Shown one piece after another: positions 15,733-24,024 of a DNA stretch of 37,284 nt. Each line of letters begins with the position of its first letter. The first letter of the stretch is position 1. This stretch comes from Candidatus Zambryskiibacteriota bacterium (GTDB lineage Bacteria > Patescibacteriota > Minisyncoccia > Phycocordibacterales > DATDWN01): contig SIBV01000003.1 of NCBI GenBank assembly GCA_009694965.1, positions 1 through 37,284 on the forward strand, in the 5' to 3' direction. A model generated the notes under the pieces. That model did not search any database. It was given only the letters and a program-made list of their open reading frames with translations, and was not told the DNA's origin. The position numbers were made by a program, and so were the translations under genes.

Positions 15733-16383
15733 ATGAATGAAAAAATTAAAAAACAACTTTACAAAATAGCAGAAGAAAGACAAACGAAAAATGATCCTTT
15801 GCATGATTTTCAGCATATTTTAAGAGTTACAAACCTTGCTGTTAAAATCGGTAAAAGCGCAAAAGCTGATTTAGAAATTATTATCCCAGCTGCACTTTTT
15901 CACGACACTGTTGTTTATCGAAAGGATGACACGAAAAGTAAGTATGAGACTGATGAAAGTGCGGAAATGGCTGAACAAATTTTAAAAAAAATAAAAGGTT
16001 ATCCAAGGGGAAAAATTGATAAAGTAAAAACATGCATATTAGAGTGCTCCTTCACAAAAGGAATAATGCCTAAGTTATTAGAGTCTAAGGTGCTACAGGA
16101 CGCAGATAGACTTGAATCTACTGGAACGATTGCCATTATGAGAGGATGCTCTTCGAGTGGACTAATGAATCGTCAGCTGTATGATCCTAAAGATCCATTT
16201 TGTAAAAATGGCTTAGAGGGAGACCATTCGAGTGTGTGGCTTTTTTATAAGCGTTATTTAATGATAGAAAAAACTATCCATACAGCATTTGCTAAAAAAA
16301 TTGCCAAAAGAAGAACTAAATTTCTGCGAGATTTTCTAAGGGAATTAAAATTGGAGTTAGTAGAATCAGATATCAAAGTATGA
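15733..16383 (+). CDS. HD-domain phosphohydrolase
   Basis: HDFQHILRVTNLAVKIGKSAKADLEIIIPAALFHDTV....VLQDADRLESTG. Confidence 0.88.
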   Translation: MNEKIKKQLYKIAEERQTKNDPLHDFQHILRVTNLAVKIGKSAKADLEIIIPAALFHDTVVYRKDDTKSKYETDESAEMAEQILKKIKGYPRGKIDKVKTCILECSFTKGIMPKLLESKVLQDADRLESTGTIAIMRGCSSSGLMNRQLYDPKDPFCKNGLEGDHSSVWLFYKRYLMIEKTIHTAFAKKIAKRRTKFLRDFLRELKLELVESDIKV

Positions 16384-16889
16384 AAATAATCTCAATTGAT
16401 CCCGGCTATGAAAGACTTGGTATCGCCATAATAGAAAAACTTCCCAAAGGAAAGACCTTTGGGAAGGAGGTCTTAGTTTTTTCTGAGTGTTTTAAAACGT
16501 CCAGTAAACTTCCTCACCACGAGCGTCTGGCCCTTATCGGTAACAGAATAAAAGAAGTGATTAAAAAATTTAGACCAGAGCAATTAGCAACAGAAAAACT
16601 TTTCTTTAGTGGAAACCAAAAGACCGCGATGCTCGTAGCGGAGGCTAGAGGTGTAATTCTTTACACTGGAAGTTCTCTAGGACTTGAAGTTTTTGAATAC
16701 ACCCCAAACCAAGTGAAAATCGCTATCACTGGTTACGGCAGAAGTGAAAAGAAACAAATGATAGATATGACTAAAAAATTAATCGTGGTTAATTCTCCCT
16801 CGAACAGGCTCGGGACAAGCAAAACAAATAGTGATGATGAGTTTGATGCTATAGCCATCGGCCTCACCCATTTTGCGATAAACAGATAA
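16380..16889 (+). CDS. ruvC: crossover junction endodeoxyribonuclease RuvC
   Basis: MKIISIDPGYERLGIAIIEK..LATEKLFFSGNQKTAMLVAEARGVIL...YTPNQVKIAITGYGRSEKKQM..DDEFDAIAIGLTH; 4-nt overlap with the preceding HD gene. Confidence 0.93.
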   Translation: MKIISIDPGYERLGIAIIEKLPKGKTFGKEVLVFSECFKTSSKLPHHERLALIGNRIKEVIKKFRPEQLATEKLFFSGNQKTAMLVAEARGVILYTGSSLGLEVFEYTPNQVKIAITGYGRSEKKQMIDMTKKLIVVNSPSNRLGTSKTNSDDEFDAIAIGLTHFAINR

Positions 16890-16917
16890 ATCGGGTGAAT
16901 TCTTGATTAAAAATCTC

Positions 16918-16975
16918 ACCTCCTTACAGGAGCAGTACACCTTTCTCATCCTGGTTACAGGATGCTCAAGGTCTT
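16918..16975 (-). repeat. inverted second copy of the CCTTGAGCATCCT..GGTGTACTGCTCCTGTAAGGAGG element
   Basis: Reverse complement: ACCTTGAGCATCCTGTAACCAGGATGAGAAAGGTGTACTGCTCCTGTAAGGAGGT. Confidence 0.75.
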
Positions 16976-17047
16976 GCAGTTAGGCCCCACCCCCCAACCT
17001 CACCTCTCACTTCATACAGATTTCTCAGTTTATAAAATCTCGTTGAG

Positions 17048-17136
17048 TCATAATGTTTTTGGATTGTTCGCAGGTCGACGGACCGAGATTACAGAAATCG
17101 CACCAGCGATTTACGGGCTGTCCAAAAACATTATGA
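17048..17136. repeat. two-hairpin module enclosed by a 16-bp perfect outer stem
   Basis: TCATAATGTTTTTGGA (17048-17063) / TCCAAAAACATTATGA (17121-17136); inside GGTC-GACG-GACC, CGAG, GAAATCGC-ACCA-GCGATTTA. Confidence 0.8.
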
Positions 17137-17149
17137 GGAGAAAGGGATT

Positions 17150-19027
17150 TTAATTTCTCAGCATTTTCAAAAACACGTCCTGTGGAATGTCGACAGTCCC
17201 TCGGCCTCTTGCCTTCATCCTCTTCTTTCCCTTCTTTTGCTTTTCACGAAGTTTCATTTTTCGAGTGATGTCCCCTCCATACATATGCTGAGTCACATCT
17301 TTACTGAAAGCTGAAACTGTGCGACTGGAAATAATTCTACCCAACGCTTTTGCCTGAACCTTCATCACAAACATTTGGCGAGGAAGGAGCGCATGAAGTT
17401 TCTCAACCATCATTTCCGCTTCTGTTTCGACAATCCTTCTAGATACAACTCTAGAGAACGCGGGCAATACCTCATCAGCAACTAGAATATCCATTCTCAC
17501 AACATTAGCATCTCGCATTCCTTCTATCTCATAAGAAATAGAAGCGAAACCACTCGATGCACTTTTCAATTTATCAAAAAAGTTTCGCATAAGTTCACGA
17601 AGTGGCATTTTCAAAAATAGTCTCGTTCTATCATCTCCAAAGTTTTCTGAGTCCCCTAGTTCTGCCTCATGTTCATAAAGAAGTGGCATTAAATTAACTA
17701 GAAACTTTACTGGCGTAATAATAATACAGTTTACCCACGGCTCTCGTATTTCCGAAAGTAATCCTTCATCAGGAAAATGTGCAGGCGAATATATAGTCTC
17801 CATTTGTCCCGCCTTTGGTCCGCTTTTATAAACTACTTCATAAGTAATAGTCGGCATAGTCACCACTAGATCTAGATTGAATTCTCGATGAAGTCTTTCT
17901 GAAATAATTTCTAAGTGAAGCATCCCTAGGAACCCGCAACGAAACCCTCTTCCCAAAACTCCTGATGATTCTTCTTCATATGTATAAGAAGAATCAGACA
18001 ATTTCAGCTTTCCTAAGGCCTGCTTAAGACTCACAAAATCATCCTGACTCTCTGGGTAGATTGACGCCCACACGACAGGACGAGGAAGCATATAACCCTC
18101 AAGCGGCACACTGTTGTCACCAACAGTACCAACAGTGTCTCCAACAGAGGCGATGCCTGGCTCCTTTATTCCTGTTACAATATAACCAATTTCTCCCGCA
18201 CTGAGAGTTTCCACTGGAACTTCGCCTGGCGAGAATATGCCTACTTCGATTGAGTTAAATGTTTCTTTTGCAATTTTGAAAACAAGCGGAGTATTTCGAG
18301 AAACTTTTCCTTCCATCACGCGCACGAAAACAATAACTCCTCTGTGAGTAGAATATTTGAAATCAAAAATTAGAGACTTGAAGCTGTTGCCTTCTACCAT
18401 CCTTGGAGCGGGAACTTTCTTGATAACTTCACGAAGTAAATCATCAACACCTTCACCAGTTTTTCCTGATGTGTATAAAATATCTTCTGGACTACATTCA
18501 AGTAATTTAATCACTTCCATTTTTACCTCCTCTACTCGAGCTAAAGGAGAATCCACTTTCGATAAAACTGGAATGATGGTGAGTCCTGCTTCCCTCGCCA
18601 TTCCAAGGGTAGTCAACGTTTGAGCCTGAACACCTTGGGTTGAATCAACCAAAAGAATCGAGCCTTCTACCGCTTTTAAGGCTCGAGAAACTTCATATGA
18701 AAAATCTATATGCCCCGGTGTATCTATCAAATTCAGAATGTATTCTGAATTTGAATTTTCAATTTTTAATTTAGAATTTTCATTGGAAACTGAATCATTG
18801 ATTGGAAATTGAGAATTGGAAATTGGAAATTTTGGTCGATAGACCATCCTCACAGGTTGCATCTTGATAGTAATCCCTCTCTCTCGTTCAAGTTCCATTG
18901 AGTCAAGGACCTGTTCCTGCATTTTCCGTTTTTCTATAGTGCCGGTTAGCTCAAGCATTCTGTCAGCTAAAGTAGATTTACCATGGTCTATGTGGGCGAT
19001 GATACTAAAGTTTCGAATGTTTTCCAT
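17150..19027 (-). CDS. lepA: elongation factor 4 (LepA) with a repeat-derived insertion
   Basis: MENIRNFSIIAHIDHGKSTLADRMLE...LNLIDTPGHIDFSYEVSRALKAVEG; ~29 extra aa KFPISNSQFPINDSVSNENSKLKIENSNS before EYILNLIDTPGH. Confidence 0.96.
   Translation of the reverse strand: MENIRNFSIIAHIDHGKSTLADRMLELTGTIEKRKMQEQVLDSMELERERGITIKMQPVRMVYRPKFPISNSQFPINDSVSNENSKLKIENSNSEYILNLIDTPGHIDFSYEVSRALKAVEGSILLVDSTQGVQAQTLTTLGMAREAGLTIIPVLSKVDSPLARVEEVKMEVIKLLECSPEDILYTSGKTGEGVDDLLREVIKKVPAPRMVEGNSFKSLIFDFKYSTHRGVIVFVRVMEGKVSRNTPLVFKIAKETFNSIEVGIFSPGEVPVETLSAGEIGYIVTGIKEPGIASVGDTVGTVGDNSVPLEGYMLPRPVVWASIYPESQDDFVSLKQALGKLKLSDSSYTYEEESSGVLGRGFRCGFLGMLHLEIISERLHREFNLDLVVTMPTITYEVVYKSGPKAGQMETIYSPAHFPDEGLLSEIREPWVNCIIITPVKFLVNLMPLLYEHEAELGDSENFGDDRTRLFLKMPLRELMRNFFDKLKSASSGFASISYEIEGMRDANVVRMDILVADEVLPAFSRVVSRRIVETEAEMMVEKLHALLPRQMFVMKVQAKALGRIISSRTVSAFSKDVTQHMYGGDITRKMKLREKQKKGKKRMKARGRGTVDIPQDVFLKMLRN
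18753..18832. repeat. TTTTCAATT-type palindromic element inside lepA
   Basis: GAATTTTCAATTTTTAATTTAGAATTTTCATTGGAAACTGAATCATTGATTGGAAATTGAGAATTGGAAATTGGAAATTTTGG. Confidence 0.85.
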
Positions 19028-19089
19028 GAGCCTTATTAAAGCACAAAAAGGGTTAATTCCAAATAAAAATTAATCGGTGTCACCTTAGA

Positions 19090-19210
19090 AACTTTCACAA
19101 TCTGGATGAAGTTCAAGGCGGAATGAAAAAATGTGAGGAGTCTTACTCGTTGTAAGATGACGAGAATTTTTTATATTCCAACGCAGAAATTCGCCAGATT
19201 TGGAAGTTTT
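19090..19210. repeat. long-hairpin element, copy 2
   Basis: AACTTTCACAATCTGGATGAAGTTCAAGGCGGAATGAAAAAATGTGAGGAGTCTTAC..GTAAGATGACGAGAATTTTTTATATTCCAACGCAGAAATTCGCCAGATTTGGAAGTT. Confidence 0.8.
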
Positions 19211-20888
19211 ATGTTAACTCGGCGTCTGGGACGACTATTTTGGCCCGCCATATCTTCTTCCTGAAAGTATCAACTGCTTCAGATAACTCCTTACTTCCCA
19301 ATGTATACAGAACAACAATTCCCACTATAATTCCTGCTATACCAGCCAAAAATCCTTGGAGGAATATACCGTACAAAGTGTTTATATCGAAAACTTTATC
19401 TAGAACTGCTAAGCCTTGGTAGGTTACAAAACCCATTATGATAGAAGCTGAAAAAACTTCAAAGAGGGTTCTCCAAACTGCTGGCGAGAATGCTTTGTAT
19501 TCCCTACTGAAACCTATCCAATGAATGATAAGGTTTACAACAACTCCTATTGAGAATCCAAAAGGAAGCATCAAAATTGTTGTGCCGGGCAAGTCAGATA
19601 CTTTCAAGATTGACTCCATAAAATGACGGAAAAATATATTGTCATCAAAGAGTCTGGCCAGTCCAAAACTTCCTACAACAATAAGAACGGCTGACAATAC
19701 GTTTATAACAAGTGGCGTCCAAGTCTTTCCTTGGGAATAGTAAGCTCTGACAAAAAGTGCTACGAGGTTTTGTGCGACTAGCGAAACCACAAACAAGGCG
19801 AGTGCCGCCGCCGTGAGTCTCGTATCTTCCCAATTAAACTTTCCAGCTCCAAGGATTGTTCTCACTATCTGCGCGCGCAATACTATGAAAAGTATAGTGA
19901 CAGGCACGGACCAAAATATTATATGTCGAGCAGAGATTATCATTTGCTCTAAAAACTTATCTTTCTCCCCTGCTGAAAAAAGACGAGTAAGGGATGGAAA
20001 AGCAGCTAGAGAATAACTCACACCAATAATACTGAAAGGGACTGATTGAAGATTCAAAGCAAAACTAAATACGGAAATTGACCCTGGCACAAGAAAAGAA
20101 GCAAAAGAAATCAAAAACAGTTTTGCAATTTCATTAGCAGAAACTGTTATGGTGCGAGGAAGAGATATGAGGATTATGGTTTTTATTGAACCCCATTTTA
20201 TTGGAAACGTAAATCTTGGTAGCATTCTTTGAGAAGCAATAAACGGAACTTGTATCCCAAGATGCAAAAGCGCTCCTAACGCTACTCCAAACCCAAGTCC
20301 CGGCAAACCCATCTTTGGATATAAAAATACAATACCTGTAATGATTCCTATGTTATAAACAACTGGAGAAATCGCGTAGACCAGAAATCTTCTGTGTATT
20401 TGAGTTATACTCGCCAGCAAATTAGAGAGACCTAAGAATATTGGTGAGAGAAGCAGTATTCTGGAAAGGATTACAAGTTCAGGAAATCTTGAAGAATCAG
20501 CAAAGGCAGGAAACAAAACTTTCATTAGATATGGAGTAGCAAAAAATGCAACTAACCCCACAAAGATCATCAAGCAAAAGAAAAAAGTGAAAACTGTATT
20601 TATGAAATCCTTAGCCGCCTCTTCACTCTTCTCAAACCTTTCGATGAGAAACGGAATCAGAACTGAAATCGAAATAATAGACGCGACCGACACAAAAAGA
20701 ATGTCAGGTATTCTGAAAGCTGAATAATATAAATCTAGTGTGCTACCTGCCCCGAACTGTCCAGCCAGGATTCTGTCTCTAAACAGTGCCAAGATCTGTG
20801 AACATATAGCAAAGAAGCCTAAAAGATAAGCGGCCTGATGAAGGCCGGATATCTCAATGTTTAGTATGTTCAGAAATCTTTTTACCAT
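19209..20888 (-). CDS. murJ: lipid II flippase MurJ / MviN family
   Basis: QAAYLLGFFAICSQILALFRDRILAGQFGAGSTLDLYYSAFRIPD.., ~14 TM segments, RAYYSQGKTWTPL. Confidence 0.93.
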   Translation of the reverse strand: MVKRFLNILNIEISGLHQAAYLLGFFAICSQILALFRDRILAGQFGAGSTLDLYYSAFRIPDILFVSVASIISISVLIPFLIERFEKSEEAAKDFINTVFTFFFCLMIFVGLVAFFATPYLMKVLFPAFADSSRFPELVILSRILLLSPIFLGLSNLLASITQIHRRFLVYAISPVVYNIGIITGIVFLYPKMGLPGLGFGVALGALLHLGIQVPFIASQRMLPRFTFPIKWGSIKTIILISLPRTITVSANEIAKLFLISFASFLVPGSISVFSFALNLQSVPFSIIGVSYSLAAFPSLTRLFSAGEKDKFLEQMIISARHIIFWSVPVTILFIVLRAQIVRTILGAGKFNWEDTRLTAAALALFVVSLVAQNLVALFVRAYYSQGKTWTPLVINVLSAVLIVVGSFGLARLFDDNIFFRHFMESILKVSDLPGTTILMLPFGFSIGVVVNLIIHWIGFSREYKAFSPAVWRTLFEVFSASIIMGFVTYQGLAVLDKVFDINTLYGIFLQGFLAGIAGIIVGIVVLYTLGSKELSEAVDTFRKKIWRAKIVVPDAELT

Positions 20889-20894
20889 TGTTTA

Positions 20895-23282
20895 TTATCT
20901 TGTTTCTTTAACGGGAAGCCTCTTGCCCTTCTCTGGCTTTGTCTCCTCAGCATTCACAAGTGCTGACTTGCCTGCTCTTAAATTTTCTAGAATCTGTTTT
21001 ACTTCTGCGCTATCAGGGTTCGTTACTAAGAGTCTTTCGAACTCGGTAATAGCTTGGGTTTTTTTACCTACTGCGTCGTATGACAATCCTAGAAAATACT
21101 TTGCGTTGGCATAGTCAGGAGTCATACCTGTTGCCTTTTCAAGCGCCACAATCGCTCCATTGTAGTCTTTTATGTTGTATTTCAAAAGTCCTAGCTGGAA
21201 AAATATGCCCGGATCAGTAGGGTCAATAACAGATGCTGCAGTTACAGAATCAATTGCGCCCTTTATATTATTATCAGCTACTTCTATTTGTGACAAGAGG
21301 AAATATGCGTCAAGATAATTCTTTTTTAGTTGGATAGCTTGAAAAGCATAATTGCGAGCCGCCTTTAGATCCTTTCTAGCAACTGCAAGTCTTGAGAACA
21401 GAATGTATATTGCAGGATTTTTTGGATTTCTTTTCAAAGCTTCTGCATAGGCAAACTGTGCACTTTCATAAGCGCCCTCCACTTTCAGTTCAGTTGCTGA
21501 AACTGATTCGTAAACTCGCCCCAATGCAATCCAATTTAAATAGTTTGAATCATCTGCATCTTTAGCAGCAATCCCCGCCTTTATTGCAGTAGTTAGGGTG
21601 TCACTAAATTGTTTTTGAATTTCCTCTTGCTTAACCGTTTTCGGGTCGGTAGCCAGCAATTGGTTTAATTTAATAACTTCGATTTCTGATAACGCTCTAT
21701 AATAAATATCAGCAGGAACTGTGTCAATTGCTTTTATAATTTGCTCTTCAGACTTAGCTATATCTTTCAAACTATTTATTGCGTAAGCACTTTTCTGAAA
21801 ATAAAAGAGGGATTTTGAATTCTTAAACAAGCCGTAGCCTAAGGATAAACTGACTCCAAACAAAGCCACGAGAACAAATGAAAACACAAAGCCCTTGCGT
21901 GGATTATTTGCGAAAACTCTAGTTTCAAGAGGAACAAGTCCCGATAGGTAAATGGATGCAAAAAATAAACCAGTAAAAAACAGAGTGATTATAAACACCA
22001 CCGTACTTGGAATATACACAAAAGTCATTATCCATAAATACAATGACGCAAAGAATGAAGATGTTAGTAGATACTTCATAAACTTATCATCAGTTCTGGC
22101 AAAAATAGACTTAACTCCAAGATACAGATAAAAACCTAGAAACAAGAGCCAAGAAAGAATCCCAAGAAGCCCCGTCGTAACTGCAAAAGTTGGTATGAGA
22201 CCTATTCCGTTTGTGAAGTCAGTATTCCAAAAAATAGTGGAAACTACATCATCAGGCTTCCATGTCAACCATTGAGCAGTGAAAGTATTCGGACCTGATC
22301 CAAATAGCGGACGATCGTTTATGGTGTTTTTTGCGATATCGAGAGTAACTGCCAAGGTCGGACGAACCTCTACATTTGAAATATTGAAGTATTGCGATAG
22401 TGATGCTCCCAAGGTGCTTCCCCAAACCACAAAAGATGCAGAGATAATCAACACAATAAGTGCGTAAATTGGTGTATTTACCAATCTATTTTTCAACGTC
22501 ACAACTCCCTTATGGTCTGGCTCCGTGCTATATATACTGTAGAGAATGAAAAGGAAAGAACAAATAGCCAGTATCATCCAAATCAAACTGAAATTCACAA
22601 GCACTAGGAAGAAAAGTGAAAGAACCAGCGCAGTAGACAATATTAATTTCATAAACTTACTAACTCTTATCATTTCGTAAGTAAGTAGTGAAAGGATGAC
22701 TCCTACCCCAAAGAAAATGCCGACATTGTTCCAACTGCCCACCATAGTGTTTGTTACATTTGTAAACAATCCAAAAGATAACAGGTCACTTCCCCAGATA
22801 ATACGAATGAGTAAGAAAACTGAAAGTATTATTGATGATATAACAAAGGCAAAATAAGAATAAAACACGTGTTGTTTATTGCTAAACAGCACAGAAACAA
22901 GAAATAAATAAGCAAATCCAAGAACCATAAATCCAACGGTGGATATATCAAAAGTGTAACCAAAGAAAGATAGTCTAGAAAATCCATTGGCTACGCCCGC
23001 CAATGTATAAACTACGGGAACTAGAATCAAGGATCCCAAAATATACTTATTTTGGTGCGGAATCTCTATTGAACCCGAGAAAAGTGATGAAACAATATAG
23101 AGAAGCAAAGCCAGGATTACTCCAAATGCAAAAAGGAGACTTGTCCCAAACTGAGTAGAAATAAACTCCACTGGAACAAAAAATATTGGGGTAAGGAAAG
23201 TAACTACTAGTAGTAACCAGAAGGAAATGTTCTTTAGTAACCCTGAGTGAGTCACGTCTTTTATTGTATTATTTTCGTGCAT
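20895..23282 (-). CDS. multi-TM O-antigen-ligase-like protein with C-terminal TPR repeats
   Basis: N-terminal ~10 TM with GSGPNTFTAQW; C-terminal TPR-like repeats (DPGIFFQLGLLKYNIKDYNGAIVALEKATGMTPDYANAKYFLGLSYDAVGKK). Confidence 0.75.
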   Translation of the reverse strand: MHENNTIKDVTHSGLLKNISFWLLLVVTFLTPIFFVPVEFISTQFGTSLLFAFGVILALLLYIVSSLFSGSIEIPHQNKYILGSLILVPVVYTLAGVANGFSRLSFFGYTFDISTVGFMVLGFAYLFLVSVLFSNKQHVFYSYFAFVISSIILSVFLLIRIIWGSDLLSFGLFTNVTNTMVGSWNNVGIFFGVGVILSLLTYEMIRVSKFMKLILSTALVLSLFFLVLVNFSLIWMILAICSFLFILYSIYSTEPDHKGVVTLKNRLVNTPIYALIVLIISASFVVWGSTLGASLSQYFNISNVEVRPTLAVTLDIAKNTINDRPLFGSGPNTFTAQWLTWKPDDVVSTIFWNTDFTNGIGLIPTFAVTTGLLGILSWLLFLGFYLYLGVKSIFARTDDKFMKYLLTSSFFASLYLWIMTFVYIPSTVVFIITLFFTGLFFASIYLSGLVPLETRVFANNPRKGFVFSFVLVALFGVSLSLGYGLFKNSKSLFYFQKSAYAINSLKDIAKSEEQIIKAIDTVPADIYYRALSEIEVIKLNQLLATDPKTVKQEEIQKQFSDTLTTAIKAGIAAKDADDSNYLNWIALGRVYESVSATELKVEGAYESAQFAYAEALKRNPKNPAIYILFSRLAVARKDLKAARNYAFQAIQLKKNYLDAYFLLSQIEVADNNIKGAIDSVTAASVIDPTDPGIFFQLGLLKYNIKDYNGAIVALEKATGMTPDYANAKYFLGLSYDAVGKKTQAITEFERLLVTNPDSAEVKQILENLRAGKSALVNAEETKPEKGKRLPVKETR

Positions 23283-23407
23283 TGTTTTTAAATTATTTAG
23301 TTTTATATCCTTATATTATATAGTTATTATCTTACTGATTCAATGTTGACCCCGTTAGAGTTTTACAATTTGAAATAATTTATTTTTATGGTATAATAGA
23401 ATTGTTA

Positions 23408-23896
23408 TGTTGGATAAGTGCTCTTTAGCTATTTATAGCTAAAGGGAGGAAAGTCCGAACATCAAGTTTAGATTTATCTAAACAAGAGTAGCGGGTAACG
23501 CCCGTCGGGAGTAATCCTAGAGGTGCGAGCAGTGACGTCCGAGGCGAAAGCCAGAGAATTCCGCTGCGTTAAAGCAGATGGAATAATTTTATGGAAACAT
23601 AAAAGTGAAACGGCAAAATCCTTACTTTGATGCAAGGCCGTACCCGACTGCACCTCACTGGGTTCAGTGCAGAATTTTCAATTTTCAATTTCTAATTTTC
23701 AAACAATTCTCAATGTATCAAAGGGGAATTAATTCATTGAAAACTGAAAATTAGAAATTAGAAATTCTGTCCGAGCAAAGCGAGGTGCAGTTGGGGGTGC
23801 CGCTTGATCACCGTGGTAACACGAGCGACAGATAAATACTTATCGTCGAGCACCAGTTCTGGTGCTCGATACAGAATTCGGCTTATAGACACAACA
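23408..23896 (+). ncRNA. rnpB: RNase P RNA carrying an inserted palindromic element
   Basis: CR-I GGGAGGAAAGTCCGAACA, ACGGCAAAATCC..GATGCAAGGCC, GCTTGA, 3' ACAGAATTCGGCTTATAGAC; TATAAT at 23392-23397. Confidence 0.93.
23672..23766. repeat. TTTTCAATT-type palindromic element inside rnpB
   Basis: GAATTTTCAATTTTCAATTTCTAATTTTCA...TGAAAACTGAAAATTAGAAATTAGAAATTC. Confidence 0.9.
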
Positions 23897-23901
23897 AAAA
23901 T

Positions 23902-23937
23902 GAAAAATCACATCCTAACCGATGTGATTTTTCTTTT
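23902..23937 (+). terminator. intrinsic terminator of rnpB
   Basis: GAAAAATCACATC-CTAACC-GATGTGATTTTTC then TTTTAT; 13-bp perfect stem. Confidence 0.85.
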
Positions 23938-24024
23938 ATACATCCACATTCACACATCCACATTCACGGCCCTCGTTACATACCCAAGTTTACGAGGGGC
24001 ACCTTCGTAAATGTCCTACCTAAG

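Noticed and set aside
23940-23967. Tandem direct repeat ACATCCACATTCAC x2 downstream of rnpB
   Set aside because: Only two 14-bp units with no associated gene or structure; likely simple slippage. A small hairpin CCCTCGT..ACGAGGG follows but is not distinctive.
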